A stretch of DNA of 48,535 bases from an uncultured Alistipes sp. (GCA_944321205.1 CALUKK010000170.1:1-48535), one strand, 5' to 3'. Shown: positions 34,229 through 42,924, numbered from the stretch's first letter. The notes: generated from the sequence alone by a model not told the origin. Program-made: numbers and translations.

Positions 34229-35665
34229 ATGCATATGAAGATTACGAAATACATCTTTGTCATAGGCTCTGCCGTCCTGCTCTCGGCGACCTGGACGGGC
34301 TGCAACAAGTTCCTCGACATCAATCCCAAATCGGAGGTGATCAACGACGACATGTTCTCCTCGGCCGAGGGTTGCGAGGATGCGCTCTACGGCATCTATG
34401 CCACCATCGGTTCCCAGTCGGACCTTTTCGGTCTCGATCTGAGCATCGCCATTCCCGAGATTCTGACCGGCAATATCGGAAGCGACCGGACGAACGAATA
34501 CGGTGAGTTCGCACAGCGGGTATGGAATCTCTCCTATGGTCCGGCGGCCCGGGCCTCGCTCTGGCGGCTCTGCTACGAGGTGATCGGCTACATCAACAAC
34601 GCCATCCTCAATTTGGAACGCTCCGAGGAGCACTTCCGTTACATGGATATCTACAAGGGGGAAGCCTATGCCCTGCGGGCCTTCATGCACTTCGAGGTGG
34701 CCAAGTATTTTGCCGTTGCCTTCCATTCGACCGATCAGGAGCGTCTGAACAAGGCGCTGCCGTATGTGACCACCTACGAATATGTAGTCACGCCATACAG
34801 CACCCTGAGCGACTACTTTGCGAAGATCATCGATGACCTGAAGACTGCCGAGAGCTATCTTGCCGATGATGAGCGCTATGTGACGGCCCAGCGTACCAAT
34901 GCGGCCACGGATTTCGTCTCCTGCCGGATGATTCATCTCAACCTCTATGCCGTCAAGGCGCTGTTGGCCCGGGTCTACTGGTACATGAACGATCTGGAGA
35001 ATGCCGAGATCTATGCAAGCCAGGTGATCGACAGCCAGAAATTCCCGTTGATGAGCTCTTCGGAGTTTATCAATGCCGAAAACGGAACGATCAATCTCAA
35101 GGAGACGATTTTCGGACTCTATTCGACCCAGTGCCCCGAGTTGTATTACCGCAACTTCTTCCAGAACAACTCCTTTACCCTTGCTTCGGGGGTGATCGAG
35201 AGTTATGAAACCGACGGTCTGGGTGTGGACGTCCGGGTCTCCCGCTGGTTCAACACGGCGGACCGGACCTGCACCAAACACCTCAATCCGGCGACGGCCA
35301 GCGGGCAGACCTACACCGGACAGTCGATCATCGGCATACCGCTGATTTCCATTTCGGAGATGTACATGATCGTTGCCGAGGCCAAACGGACGAGCGATCC
35401 CGCCGCCTCGATTGCAGCCATGGACAAGGTCATCGAAGCCCGCGGACTGACCAAATATGCCGACCGGCCGGATGTAAGCGAACTCTCGATCAACGACATC
35501 GTCAACGAACGGAAAAAGGAGTTCATCATGGAGTCGCTGATTTTCACCGACTACAAGCGTCTGGGACGTGACGTGACCATCGCAAGCTCCACCTTCGACG
35601 GTATGGACGACGACACCTACACCATGCCCATTCCCGCGACCGCGGAGGACAATTACAGAGAATAA
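34229..35665 (+). CDS. Short SusD/RagB-family lipoprotein
   Basis: Surface lid lipoprotein of 478 aa, shorter than glycan-type SusD proteins such as the 602-aa one at 7305 and close in size to peptide-type ones. The lipobox is ATWTGC, with the mature N-terminus NKFLDINPKSEV. The helical TPR core (GEAYALRAFMHFEVAKYF) and the C-terminal INDIVNERKKEFIMESLIFTDYKRLGR motif are both present. Two starts are possible, MHMK at 34229 and MK at 34235. It pairs with the SusC immediately upstream. Confidence 0.92.
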   Translation: MHMKITKYIFVIGSAVLLSATWTGCNKFLDINPKSEVINDDMFSSAEGCEDALYGIYATIGSQSDLFGLDLSIAIPEILTGNIGSDRTNEYGEFAQRVWNLSYGPAARASLWRLCYEVIGYINNAILNLERSEEHFRYMDIYKGEAYALRAFMHFEVAKYFAVAFHSTDQERLNKALPYVTTYEYVVTPYSTLSDYFAKIIDDLKTAESYLADDERYVTAQRTNAATDFVSCRMIHLNLYAVKALLARVYWYMNDLENAEIYASQVIDSQKFPLMSSSEFINAENGTINLKETIFGLYSTQCPELYYRNFFQNNSFTLASGVIESYETDGLGVDVRVSRWFNTADRTCTKHLNPATASGQTYTGQSIIGIPLISISEMYMIVAEAKRTSDPAASIAAMDKVIEARGLTKYADRPDVSELSINDIVNERKKEFIMESLIFTDYKRLGRDVTIASSTFDGMDDDTYTMPIPATAEDNYRE

Positions 35666-35678
35666 AACCAAGAGTATC

Positions 35679-36608
35679 ATGAAACGTATATTCCCATATA
35701 TGAAGAGCGCCCTTGTAGCCGGGATCGTGATTTTCAGCTGTGCCTGCAAGGGAACCTGGGTCATGTACGATCCCAGTCAGAAGGATCATCTCTATTTCTA
35801 TGAACAGGCGCAGTCGGAGGATTCCACGCTGCTGGTCGAGAATGTCTCCTTCGTCTTCGAGACCGAAGACGAGATCACCGTGGAGGTTCCCGTGCGCCTG
35901 ATGGGCATGCCTTCGGACAAGGCCCGGAATTTCGAAATGTCGTTTCTCACGGACACGCTTTCGTCCGTAAACTTCGGCCAGGAGACCCGTCAGGTGGTCA
36001 ATGCCGTCCAGGGGGAGGATTTTGAACTGGTCGAGGCCGTGGTTCCCGCACAGGCCGTTTCGGGAGTCATCCGGCTCAAGATTCTGCGTACCGGCAAGAT
36101 GTTGTCCAATGTCGTATCCCTGCTGATGGTCGTCAAGGAGGATGCGCTGTTCAAACCGCTGGCACGGAATGCCTGTCGGCTGCTGATCTCCGACGGCGAA
36201 CCCCTGTGTCCCAACTGGTGGACCTATCCCTATGCGACAGGTGACGGTCAAACCTATTTCTGGCATCAGTACGCCGGCGACTTTACGCCGCAGAAATTCT
36301 TGAAGTTCCTGGATCTGTATCACGACATCGCAAATACGAATCCGTCCCTCTATCAACAGTTGGAGGCGCAGTACGGGACCTATCTCGACAAACTGCAATA
36401 CAATGAGGATACGGGCGAGTATGACTCTCCGATCCCCTTCGGATTCTTCCAGACCCAGAAGCAGACCGTCTGGGCCAAATATGTGCTCATCCCGCTTTAT
36501 CAGTATGCCCAGGAACAGGGATGGCCCGAACGCGGCAAGGGTTATACCGAGAGTTCGGTAACCGCGACGGTGGGCGGATGGCGCGATCCGGTGAGACTTT
36601 ATCGTTAA
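35679..36608 (+). CDS. DUF4843-type lipoprotein
   Basis: Lipoprotein of 309 aa with signal sequence MKRIFPYMKSALVAGIVIF and lipobox FSCAC (Cys about 21-23). The rest fits the DUF4843 pattern: a beta-rich N-terminal half (VSFVFETEDEITVEVPVRLMG) and a C-terminal region rich in aromatic residues. The family occurs almost only next to SusC/SusD genes of the peptide type, and in the B. thetaiotaomicron complex the equivalent lipoprotein associates with the transporter. It starts 13 bp after susD, so translation is probably coupled. Biochemical role unknown. Confidence 0.8.
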   Translation: MKRIFPYMKSALVAGIVIFSCACKGTWVMYDPSQKDHLYFYEQAQSEDSTLLVENVSFVFETEDEITVEVPVRLMGMPSDKARNFEMSFLTDTLSSVNFGQETRQVVNAVQGEDFELVEAVVPAQAVSGVIRLKILRTGKMLSNVVSLLMVVKEDALFKPLARNACRLLISDGEPLCPNWWTYPYATGDGQTYFWHQYAGDFTPQKFLKFLDLYHDIANTNPSLYQQLEAQYGTYLDKLQYNEDTGEYDSPIPFGFFQTQKQTVWAKYVLIPLYQYAQEQGWPERGKGYTESSVTATVGGWRDPVRLYR

Positions 36609-36629
36609 TGATCAAGCATTTTTAAGAGT

Positions 36630-38126
36630 ATGAAAAGATTACAGACATTCATATGGGCGGCCTTGGCCGTGTCGGCCGTCTCCTGCAACTACGGCATTCC
36701 AGACAGTGATTACAAGACGCTTGCACCCATCGAGATTGTTGCCGAGCAGAATGTCTATGCCAAGCAGGGCATGGAGTTCGTCTTCAACTACGAGGTCAAG
36801 AGTGATCTTGATGTCAGTTACGAATGGTGCTACGGTCCGATCAACGGGACCTTCCCGTTAATGCGGGACTCCACGGTGATCTCCCATACGCGGGAGATCA
36901 ACTACACCTTCTCCGTACCGGGCAATTACGTGCTGCGGCTGAAGGCCGACAACGGCGAGAGCTGCGTCTTCAAGTATTTCAACTTCACGGTCCAGGCGGG
37001 TTTCGACCGGGGAATCATGGTACTTACGGAGGATGAGCAGGGGAACGGTTCGCTCGGATTCATCAAATATCGTACGCCCCAGGAGATTGCCGACAACGAA
37101 CCCTACATCTGGGACGATATCCTCAAGACATTGAATCCCGAAATGGAGCTGAAGAATCCGACCGACATCTACATGACGTCGTACAACGACACCAAGGCGT
37201 TGATCATCGGGGCCCGGAATCCCGCCCGGATCTACAAGTTCAATCCCGCCACCGTGGAGCTGGAATCCGTCCAGAAGATGGACGAGGAGTATCCGGGCAG
37301 TGAACCGCTTCGGTTCATCGGCGAGTATGCGGCAACGGCAGACTATTACTGCTTCGTAGTCAGCTCCGACACGTATGTCTATCGCTACGATTTCTTTGCC
37401 GATCTGGTGGGTCTGCGATCCAATACCATGGCTCCTGTGACGAAGGGGTATCAGGGGTATGACGGAGGCAGTTCGAACGGTTCCCGGAAATCGTTCCTCT
37501 ATTCGGATACGCATATTCTCTACCCGGCCAGCTCGGCAAAGGAGTATGCGGCACCCGATACGTTGAAGATCGTCAACATGGCCTACATGCGGACCACGAG
37601 TGCCACCAAGAAACTCAACATCATCCTCCAGTCGCGGCAGTTCCCGCATCTTTATTATACGAGGAACGGTACGACCTCCCTGGGCAGCAGCGTCAACAAT
37701 ACGGGAGGGCGCTTCGTGGCAAACGGCGAGGTGGCGCTCGACGAGCATTCGATCATGGTGACGACGGCGACCAACCAGTATGCCTACTACAACTACAAGG
37801 ACAAGATTTACCGCTGGGACGTGACCAATCTCTCCGACGTGAATGTGACCATTCCGCTTGTGAACGACTACCAGAAGAAACCCGACGGAAGTTCCATGAT
37901 TCCCGAGGGAGAGCAGATCTGCGACATGAACAATTTTGCGAATTACGCCGACGTGTCCCAAAATACGGAGGATACGAAACTGATCGTTGCAACCTACAAC
38001 CCCAACCGCCCGGGGGACAAGAAGGGTAGTGTCTATGTATTCGATCTGACCGACAATTCGTTGATCGAGTCGTACGAGGGGTGTTTCGACAAACCGGTGA
38101 AGGTGCGTTACAAATACCCGATTTGA
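36630..38126 (+). CDS. PKD-like family lipoprotein
   Basis: Lipoprotein of 498 aa (lipobox SAVSC, Cys about 19). Residues about 30-125 form an Ig/PKD-like sandwich (YEWCYGPINGTF, INYTFSVPGNYVLRLKADN). The remainder has repeats like a beta-propeller (ALIIGARNPARIYKFNPATVEL, DKIYRWDVTNLSD, GSVYVFDLTD). This is the usual fourth member of SusC-SusD-DUF4843-PKD operons. It is probably a surface accessory protein that helps capture the peptide or a bound cofactor. It starts 21 bp after the DUF4843 gene and ends the operon. Confidence 0.8.
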   Translation: MKRLQTFIWAALAVSAVSCNYGIPDSDYKTLAPIEIVAEQNVYAKQGMEFVFNYEVKSDLDVSYEWCYGPINGTFPLMRDSTVISHTREINYTFSVPGNYVLRLKADNGESCVFKYFNFTVQAGFDRGIMVLTEDEQGNGSLGFIKYRTPQEIADNEPYIWDDILKTLNPEMELKNPTDIYMTSYNDTKALIIGARNPARIYKFNPATVELESVQKMDEEYPGSEPLRFIGEYAATADYYCFVVSSDTYVYRYDFFADLVGLRSNTMAPVTKGYQGYDGGSSNGSRKSFLYSDTHILYPASSAKEYAAPDTLKIVNMAYMRTTSATKKLNIILQSRQFPHLYYTRNGTTSLGSSVNNTGGRFVANGEVALDEHSIMVTTATNQYAYYNYKDKIYRWDVTNLSDVNVTIPLVNDYQKKPDGSSMIPEGEQICDMNNFANYADVSQNTEDTKLIVATYNPNRPGDKKGSVYVFDLTDNSLIESYEGCFDKPVKVRYKYPI

Positions 38127-38160
38127 TTGGTCGCCCGAGATGTCCGATCTTCGGACAGCG

Positions 38161-38202
38161 GACAAAAAAGGACCCCGGATCTGTATCAGATTCCGGGGTC
38201 CT
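38161..38202 (-). terminator. Terminator for aqpZ, possibly bidirectional
   Basis: GGACCCCGGA (38170-38179) and its complement TCCGGGGTCC (38192-38201) form a perfect stem. On the - strand the hairpin is followed by CTTTTTTGTC, a good T-run, so it ends aqpZ transcripts; it also lies 43 bp after the PKD lipoprotein and may stop those transcripts from the other side. Confidence 0.8.
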
Positions 38203-38223
38203 GTCATGAAACGGATCGACGTC

Positions 38224-38907
38224 TCACTGCTGCTTGTCGGCGAAAATCTTCCAGACGCCGGCACTCAGGGCCGCACCGATCAACGGCGCCACGATGAACA
38301 GCCACAGCTGCGACAGGGCAGCACCGCCCTCGAAAAGTGCCGGACCGATCGAACGGGCCGGATTGACCGACGTTCCGGTGATCGGGATGCAGACGATATG
38401 CACCAGAACCAGCGTCAGACCGATGGCCAGACCGGCAAAGTTGCCCGCACCGTGTTTGGCGTCCGTGGCGCCCAGCACCACCAGCACGAAGATGAAGGTG
38501 AAGATTGCCTCCGCCAGGAAGGCCTGAAGCATCATGCCGTCCGCGAAGCTGTTTGCTCCGGTGGTAGTCGGGCCGCCGTTCATGCCGCTCGAAACGAGCA
38601 GATAGAGGATGGCCGAGCCGATGATGGCTCCGATGACCTGGAAGATCATGTACCACGCGGCGTCCTTGCCGCTCATGCGGCCCGAAAGATAGACCCCGAG
38701 CGTGATGGCGGGGTTGATGTGACACCCCGAGATATTGCCGATGGTATAGGCCATGGCCACAACGGACAGGCCGAACGCCAGGGCTACACCGATCGTGCCG
38801 ACTCCGGCACCGACTGTCCCGGCAATGCTCCCCGCAAAGGCGGCACTGCCGCATCCCATCAGAACGAGCACCATCGTTCCGATCATTTCCGCAATGTACT
38901 TTTTCAT
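38224..38907 (-). CDS. aqpZ: Aquaporin Z-type water channel
   Basis: Inner-membrane channel of 227 aa with six helices. The two NPA boxes are at 65-67 (HINPAITLG) and 182-184 (SVNPARSIG). The selectivity-filter pattern VHIVCIPITGTSVNPARS, with His at about 170 and Arg after the second NPA, matches E. coli AqpZ, and there is no Asp after NPAR, so it is a water rather than a glycerol channel. It has its own terminator and stands alone; TAACTTTA about 35 bp upstream of its start (- strand, near 38949-38942) is a weak -7-like element. Confidence 0.93.
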   Translation of the reverse strand: MKKYIAEMIGTMVLVLMGCGSAAFAGSIAGTVGAGVGTIGVALAFGLSVVAMAYTIGNISGCHINPAITLGVYLSGRMSGKDAAWYMIFQVIGAIIGSAILYLLVSSGMNGGPTTTGANSFADGMMLQAFLAEAIFTFIFVLVVLGATDAKHGAGNFAGLAIGLTLVLVHIVCIPITGTSVNPARSIGPALFEGGAALSQLWLFIVAPLIGAALSAGVWKIFADKQQ

Positions 38908-39063
38908 CTCATAGAAGTTTTTGAGGTTATTCGGTTGATGGTAAAGTTAATCAAAAATTGCCGGATTGGCAAGCCGTGGCCCGAGATTCGTACGGGCGGG
39001 AGGGGTATCCGGATGATTTTCCGCGTGATTTCAGACCGGTGAACAACGATCCGTCAAAAGTCG

Positions 39064-39071
39064 TATCTTTG
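39064..39071 (+). promoter_or_regulatory. -7 promoter element for the exported protein gene
   Basis: TATCTTTG matches the Bacteroidota -7 consensus TAnnTTTG and lies 16 bp before the ATG at 39088. No clear TTTG partner is seen 19-20 nt upstream. It predicts a leader of about 10 nt. Confidence 0.55.
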
Positions 39072-39087
39072 TACAAAACGTGCTGTC

Positions 39088-40389
39088 ATGATGATCATAC
39101 GAAAGATTTTCTCCCGGACGGCGGTACTGGCCGCTGCGTTTCTGATGGCGGGATCCGCCCCGACGGCGGCTGCGGCTGCCATGGCACCACGGGACGAACG
39201 GCCGGTCGTACTGACGGGACTCCCCGAAGCGGAGAAACCGGCCCTGCTGGTCGACGAGTACTTCCGTGACCTGCTGCAATACGATATTCACGGCCGGGAA
39301 CATACCTATCGGGTGATCCTCGGACAGACCACGATCGAGGAGCTTGCCGCGCTGCCGGATGTCACGTACGAAGAGATCCACCGCTACGAAGGCAAGGTGT
39401 CGAATCTCCGGCTGGCCGACACGAAAATCCAGTTTCTTGCCGACGACGAGGGCCGGCGCATCGTGAGCATCGTTTACGGCGAGGGAACCCTGCCTCCTCG
39501 CTGGCAGACGCGCTACGGCCTCGGCGACGATCTCTTCTCGCGCCCGGAGCGCCGGGTGGAGCTCGGAACGGCCGGACTCGAGTGGTCCGGGAGCGAAGAG
39601 GCCTCGCTCTGGTCGAGTGCCCGGGAGGTCTATGCCGTCAAGGAGGGGGACGAGGAGCTGGTCCGGATTTCGATCTTTCCCTTCTCGGGCAGCGTGTCAA
39701 CGGTGCGGGTCGAGCTGCAGCAGGATGATCAGGGACGCTATTACCGGCTGGCTTGGACCTCGGAAGAGGGCCGACCCGGGGGATTCCTGCTGAAAAGTTT
39801 CGGCCGGCTCGCTTTGGAAAAACGCGAGCGCGAAATGACGCCCGGGCAGGCCTTGCAGGAGACCTCGCTCTCTTCCTGGATACTCATCAACCGCCCGCTG
39901 GGCATCCTCCCCGGCGGAGTGACGCTAGCCCAGGCCCGGCAGACCCTTGCCCGGTGCGGTGGCTGGAAGCCCGAATGGGCGACCTCCGCGCGAATTCTCC
40001 TGACCCCCGAAAACGGGTACGATCTGGAGTTCGGAATGGAGGTTCCCGAGGCTTCGGTCATCTTCGACGGATCGGAGAGCTCTTCGCGGGTAAGGGCCTT
40101 CACCTTTGCATTTCACTTCACCCGCGGGGAGTATTTCACCGACGACGTGACCGATACGACCCTTCGGCTGAACGCCGAACGGCTTGCCATGAAGATCGTC
40201 AACGATCTGGAATCTCTCGGTTATGAATTCGAGGAGAGCTTCGGACCCGGATCCGAAGAGCAGAGCTGGCATCATGCCAGTCGGTTGCGAGACGTTGAAA
40301 TCGCACTCGGTCCGAAGTCCCGCGTCCAACCGAACGACACCTGGTCGGTGCTCGTCCGCGTGCAGCTGCCGGCTCCGGAACAGGAATGA
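39088..40389 (+). CDS. Unrecognised exported protein, 433 aa
   Basis: I do not recognise a family. The N-terminus (MMIIRKIFSRTAVLAAAFLMAGSAPTAAAA, positions 1-30, shortened by choice of either of two adjacent ATGs) is a clear signal peptide without a lipobox Cys. The mature part is rich in charged residues and short beta-strand patterns, with no transmembrane helix, no Cys-rich motif and no obvious catalytic triad. Two stretches with alternating pattern, RIVSIVYGEG (about 132-141) and RVRAFTFAFHFTRGEYF (about 330-346), hint at beta-sheets. It is a single-gene unit with its own -7 element and a terminator after it. High GC and strong codon bias suggest it is a real core gene. Likely periplasmic. 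Confidence 0.75.
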   Translation: MMIIRKIFSRTAVLAAAFLMAGSAPTAAAAAMAPRDERPVVLTGLPEAEKPALLVDEYFRDLLQYDIHGREHTYRVILGQTTIEELAALPDVTYEEIHRYEGKVSNLRLADTKIQFLADDEGRRIVSIVYGEGTLPPRWQTRYGLGDDLFSRPERRVELGTAGLEWSGSEEASLWSSAREVYAVKEGDEELVRISIFPFSGSVSTVRVELQQDDQGRYYRLAWTSEEGRPGGFLLKSFGRLALEKREREMTPGQALQETSLSSWILINRPLGILPGGVTLAQARQTLARCGGWKPEWATSARILLTPENGYDLEFGMEVPEASVIFDGSESSSRVRAFTFAFHFTRGEYFTDDVTDTTLRLNAERLAMKIVNDLESLGYEFEESFGPGSEEQSWHHASRLRDVEIALGPKSRVQPNDTWSVLVRVQLPAPEQE

Positions 40390-40443
40390 TTCCTCCGCCC
40401 GCAGATTTCGTTCCCGGATCTGCGTCGCCCCTCCGCCCAAACG

Positions 40444-40477
40444 AACGGGCCCCGACCGGCAAAGGTCGGAGCCCGTT
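40444..40477. terminator. Bidirectional terminator between convergent genes
   Basis: AACGGGC-CCGACC (40444-40457, one unpaired C) pairs with GGTCGG-GCCCGTT (40464-40477, one opposing A), a 13-bp stem with a GGCAAA loop. It lies between the + strand exported-protein gene and the - strand DeoR gene, with moderate T-richness on each side. Confidence 0.75.
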
Positions 40478-40504
40478 TCTGCTTGTCGGGACATCGTTGT
40501 AGCG

Positions 40505-41278
40505 CTATCCTTCGGGACCGGAAACCACCGTCACCTTGACACCCTGTTCCGCCATGGCCTCCAGCATCTTCGGCGGAACTCCCGAGTCGGTGATGACCAG
40601 ATCGATATCGCTCAGATCGCAGATCTTGCTGAAGCCCCGGCGGCCGAATTTCGAGGAGTCGGCCAGCACGACGGTCTTCGTGGCGGCATGAATCATCGCC
40701 CGGTTCAGACACGCCTCCTGCAAATGGGTCGTACTCAGACCGTAAAGCGGATCGATGCCGTCGACCCCAAGGAAGAGCTTGTTGCAGGCGAAGTTGTCCA
40801 GCATCCGCACCGCATATTCACTCACGACCGAAGCCGACGAATGACGGATGATGCCCCCGAGCTGGATGATCTCGATGTCGGGTTTGTCAAGCAGCTCCAT
40901 GGCCACGTTCATCGCCGAGGTGATCACCGTCATCTTCATGTTCGCGATGCAGCGGGCAAAGGCCTGTACGGTTGTTCCCGAGGCAATGATCAGGGCATCC
41001 TGCGGAGCCAGCAGTTCGGCGGCCTTCTGTCCGATGCGACGTTTCACCTCGGGGTGGAGTTTCTCCTTTTCCGAGACCTTGCGCGTCGCGATATAGGGAT
41101 CGGCGAGGATGGCTCCGCCGTGTGTGCGGTAGAGGAGTTTTTTCTCCTCAAGCAGGTCCAGATCCTTGCGGATCGTCACGGCCGAGACCTTCAAACGCTG
41201 GCTCAGCGCCCCGACATCCACGCTTCCCGAATCCCGCAACAGATCCAGAATGGCCTTGTGTCTCTCCCGAAGTGTCAT
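40505..41278 (-). CDS. DeoR-family transcriptional repressor (GlpR-like by context)
   Basis: Cytoplasmic regulator of 257 aa. The winged helix-turn-helix is at 1-55 (MTLRERHKAILDLL, VGALSQRLKVSAVTIRKDLDLLEE, THGGAI); the sugar-phosphate-binding DeoRC domain follows (IASGTTVQAFARCI, SAMNVAMELL, IQLGGIIRHSSASVVSE, GVDGIDPLYGLST, ADSSKFGRRGF). I set the start at 41278 because MTLRERH is the family start and a promoter element lies just upstream; an in-frame extension to 41392 would run into the neighbouring gene. At the end of the glp genes it most likely represses them and responds to glycerol-3-phosphate, as GlpR does in E. coli. Confidence 0.88.
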   Translation of the reverse strand: MTLRERHKAILDLLRDSGSVDVGALSQRLKVSAVTIRKDLDLLEEKKLLYRTHGGAILADPYIATRKVSEKEKLHPEVKRRIGQKAAELLAPQDALIIASGTTVQAFARCIANMKMTVITSAMNVAMELLDKPDIEIIQLGGIIRHSSASVVSEYAVRMLDNFACNKLFLGVDGIDPLYGLSTTHLQEACLNRAMIHAATKTVVLADSSKFGRRGFSKICDLSDIDLVITDSGVPPKMLEAMAEQGVKVTVVSGPEG

Positions 41279-41309
41279 TTTTCCGTCTGTTTTTTCTGTT
41301 CTGCGGAAG

Positions 41310-41317
41310 CAAAGATA
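41310..41317 (-). promoter_or_regulatory. -7 element of the DeoR-family regulator gene
   Basis: On the - strand this reads TATCTTTG, a match to TAnnTTTG. It lies 31 nt upstream of the regulator ATG (41278) and immediately after the stop codon of the outer-membrane protein gene, so the regulator has its own promoter whose -33 region lies within the upstream reading frame. Confidence 0.65.
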
Positions 41318-41318
41318 A

Positions 41319-42068
41319 TCAAAAAGCGAAAAGATTGACACCCACCTGCAGGTATCCGGCCTTTTGATCGGGATTCCACATCGCATGCGCAAAGACCGGC
41401 ATGTCGAAGCGTCCCAGCTTCAACTTGTAGGTCGCCCGCAGCGAGATCTGATCGATGCCGTCGTAGCCGTAGAAGTTGGCTCCGCCGTCGACACCGTCGC
41501 GGTTGAAGGCAAACGTGCCGCCCAGACCGACGTCCACGATCCAGTGTTCGTCACGGAAGACGCTGTACTCCGCATTCACATAGGTCGAATAACGGTTCTT
41601 GCCCGCCAGATTGAGATCGCGTCCGGCGAAGATCGTCGCCCAGTAGAGCCGCAACGGCACATCGAGTCTGGTTTCGAAGTTGTAGGCCACGCTCAGATCG
41701 AGGAAGTGTCCCGTCGAGAACTTGTTGTAATTGAAGATGTCCTTGCTGAAGGGCAGCGCGGGGGAGTAGTTGAAGATGTCCCACACGGCCACCGTAAAGC
41801 CGGCAACGGAGTACGAGACGTAGTAGTCGAACTCCTTGTAGTCGCCCGTGAAATCCGTACCGCCCCAGAGTCCGATCTTCAGTTTGTCGTCGAGCAGTCC
41901 CACATTGAGATCGGCCGCCAGTACGCCGCCGTCGGCAACCTGCTGTCCACGCCACAGGTGCATGTTCTGGAGAGTTCCGTTCAGATGCATGCGGGCGGTC
42001 TGTCCGAAGGCCGCAGCCGTCAACGGCAGCGCTGCAACAAGCGCTGCGAGAAGTTTCAAGGTCTTCAT
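41319..42068 (-). CDS. Outer-membrane beta-barrel protein in the glycerol operon
   Basis: Protein of 249 aa with a signal peptide (MKTLKLLAALVAALPLTAAAFGQ) and many amphipathic strands with alternating hydrophobic residues and aromatic girdles, ending in the terminal aromatic VNLFAF typical of outer-membrane barrels. Near the start, LQNMHLWRGQQV resembles barrels annotated as TorF-type or hypothetical in Bacteroidota. It starts 12 bp after glpF on the same strand, so it is in the glp operon. I infer a role as an outer-membrane pore for glycerol or glycerol-3-phosphate; a structural role is also possible. Confidence 0.75.
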   Translation of the reverse strand: MKTLKLLAALVAALPLTAAAFGQTARMHLNGTLQNMHLWRGQQVADGGVLAADLNVGLLDDKLKIGLWGGTDFTGDYKEFDYYVSYSVAGFTVAVWDIFNYSPALPFSKDIFNYNKFSTGHFLDLSVAYNFETRLDVPLRLYWATIFAGRDLNLAGKNRYSTYVNAEYSVFRDEHWIVDVGLGGTFAFNRDGVDGGANFYGYDGIDQISLRATYKLKLGRFDMPVFAHAMWNPDQKAGYLQVGVNLFAF

Positions 42069-42080
42069 GTCGGTTGTTTT

Positions 42081-42818
42081 TCAGGAACAGTAAATCATGC
42101 AATAGAGAACTGCGGCGATCAAGCCGCCGATGATCGGGCCCACGACCGGTACCCAGGCATACGCCCAGTCGCTCGAGCCCTTGCCCTTGATCGGGAGGAT
42201 GGCATGTGCCAGCCGGGGCGCCAGGTCACGGGCCGGATTGATGGCGTAACCCGTCGTACCGCCGAGCGACATGCCCAGCGCCACGATCAGCATCGCCACG
42301 GGAAAGGCACCCAATGCGCCCATCCCCACCTCGGAGGTATTGCCGTCGATCGACAGTGCCAGGATCACGAAGACCAGGACGAACGTGCCGACGATCTCAC
42401 TGAAGAGGTTGTTGCCGTATTTGCGGATGGCCGGGATCGTGCAGAAGGTTCCCAGTTTGGTTGCGGGATCCTCCGTGGCGTCGTAATGATCCTTGTAGAA
42501 GAGGAAGACGAGCACGGCCCCCACGAAACCGCCCAGCATCTGCGCCACGATGTAGGGGAGGACCAGTGCCCAGCTGAAGGTTCCGGCGGCAGCCAGTCCC
42601 AGCGTTACGGCCGGATTGAGATGAGCACCGGAGTAGGGTCCGGAGATAAAGACACCCAGCATGACGGCCAGCCCCCAGGCCAGCGTAATGACCACCCAGC
42701 CGGCATTCTCGCCCTTGGATTTCTTCAGCGTCGTACAGGCGACCACGCCGTCGCCGAACAGCACCAGAATCGCCGTGCCGATAAACTCGAACAGGCATTT
42801 TACCATTACGTCGTTCAT
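42081..42818 (-). CDS. glpF: Glycerol uptake facilitator (GlpF)
   Basis: Inner-membrane aquaglyceroporin of 245 aa. NPA boxes are at 68-70 (SGAHLNPAVTLG) and 194-196 (GYAINPARDLAPRL). The Asp after the second box (NPARD, about 198) and the adjacent Gly/Tyr are the hallmark separating glycerol facilitators from water channels such as the AqpZ at 38224. It follows glpK by 106 bp and lets glycerol diffuse in, where GlpK traps it as glycerol-3-phosphate. Confidence 0.95.
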   Translation of the reverse strand: MNDVMVKCLFEFIGTAILVLFGDGVVACTTLKKSKGENAGWVVITLAWGLAVMLGVFISGPYSGAHLNPAVTLGLAAAGTFSWALVLPYIVAQMLGGFVGAVLVFLFYKDHYDATEDPATKLGTFCTIPAIRKYGNNLFSEIVGTFVLVFVILALSIDGNTSEVGMGALGAFPVAMLIVALGMSLGGTTGYAINPARDLAPRLAHAILPIKGKGSSDWAYAWVPVVGPIIGGLIAAVLYCMIYCS

Positions 42819-42924
42819 AAGTCGGAAGTTTCAGGTTTTCTTGAATTTTGGGAAATAACGAGTTGGGAAACCGGAGATCGGGGATTCGGAAAGGGAAACC
42901 GTCCGACGTCCGGAGTTTCTCCCG

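Noticed and set aside
34220-38264. Long - strand open frames opposite the SusD (514 residues) and the PKD lipoprotein (468 residues)
   Set aside because: Shadows of well-supported + strand lipoprotein genes.
41279-41392. N-terminal extension of the DeoR-family regulator
   Set aside because: Overlaps the outer-membrane protein gene and the -7 promoter element; the family start MTLRERH is at 41278.
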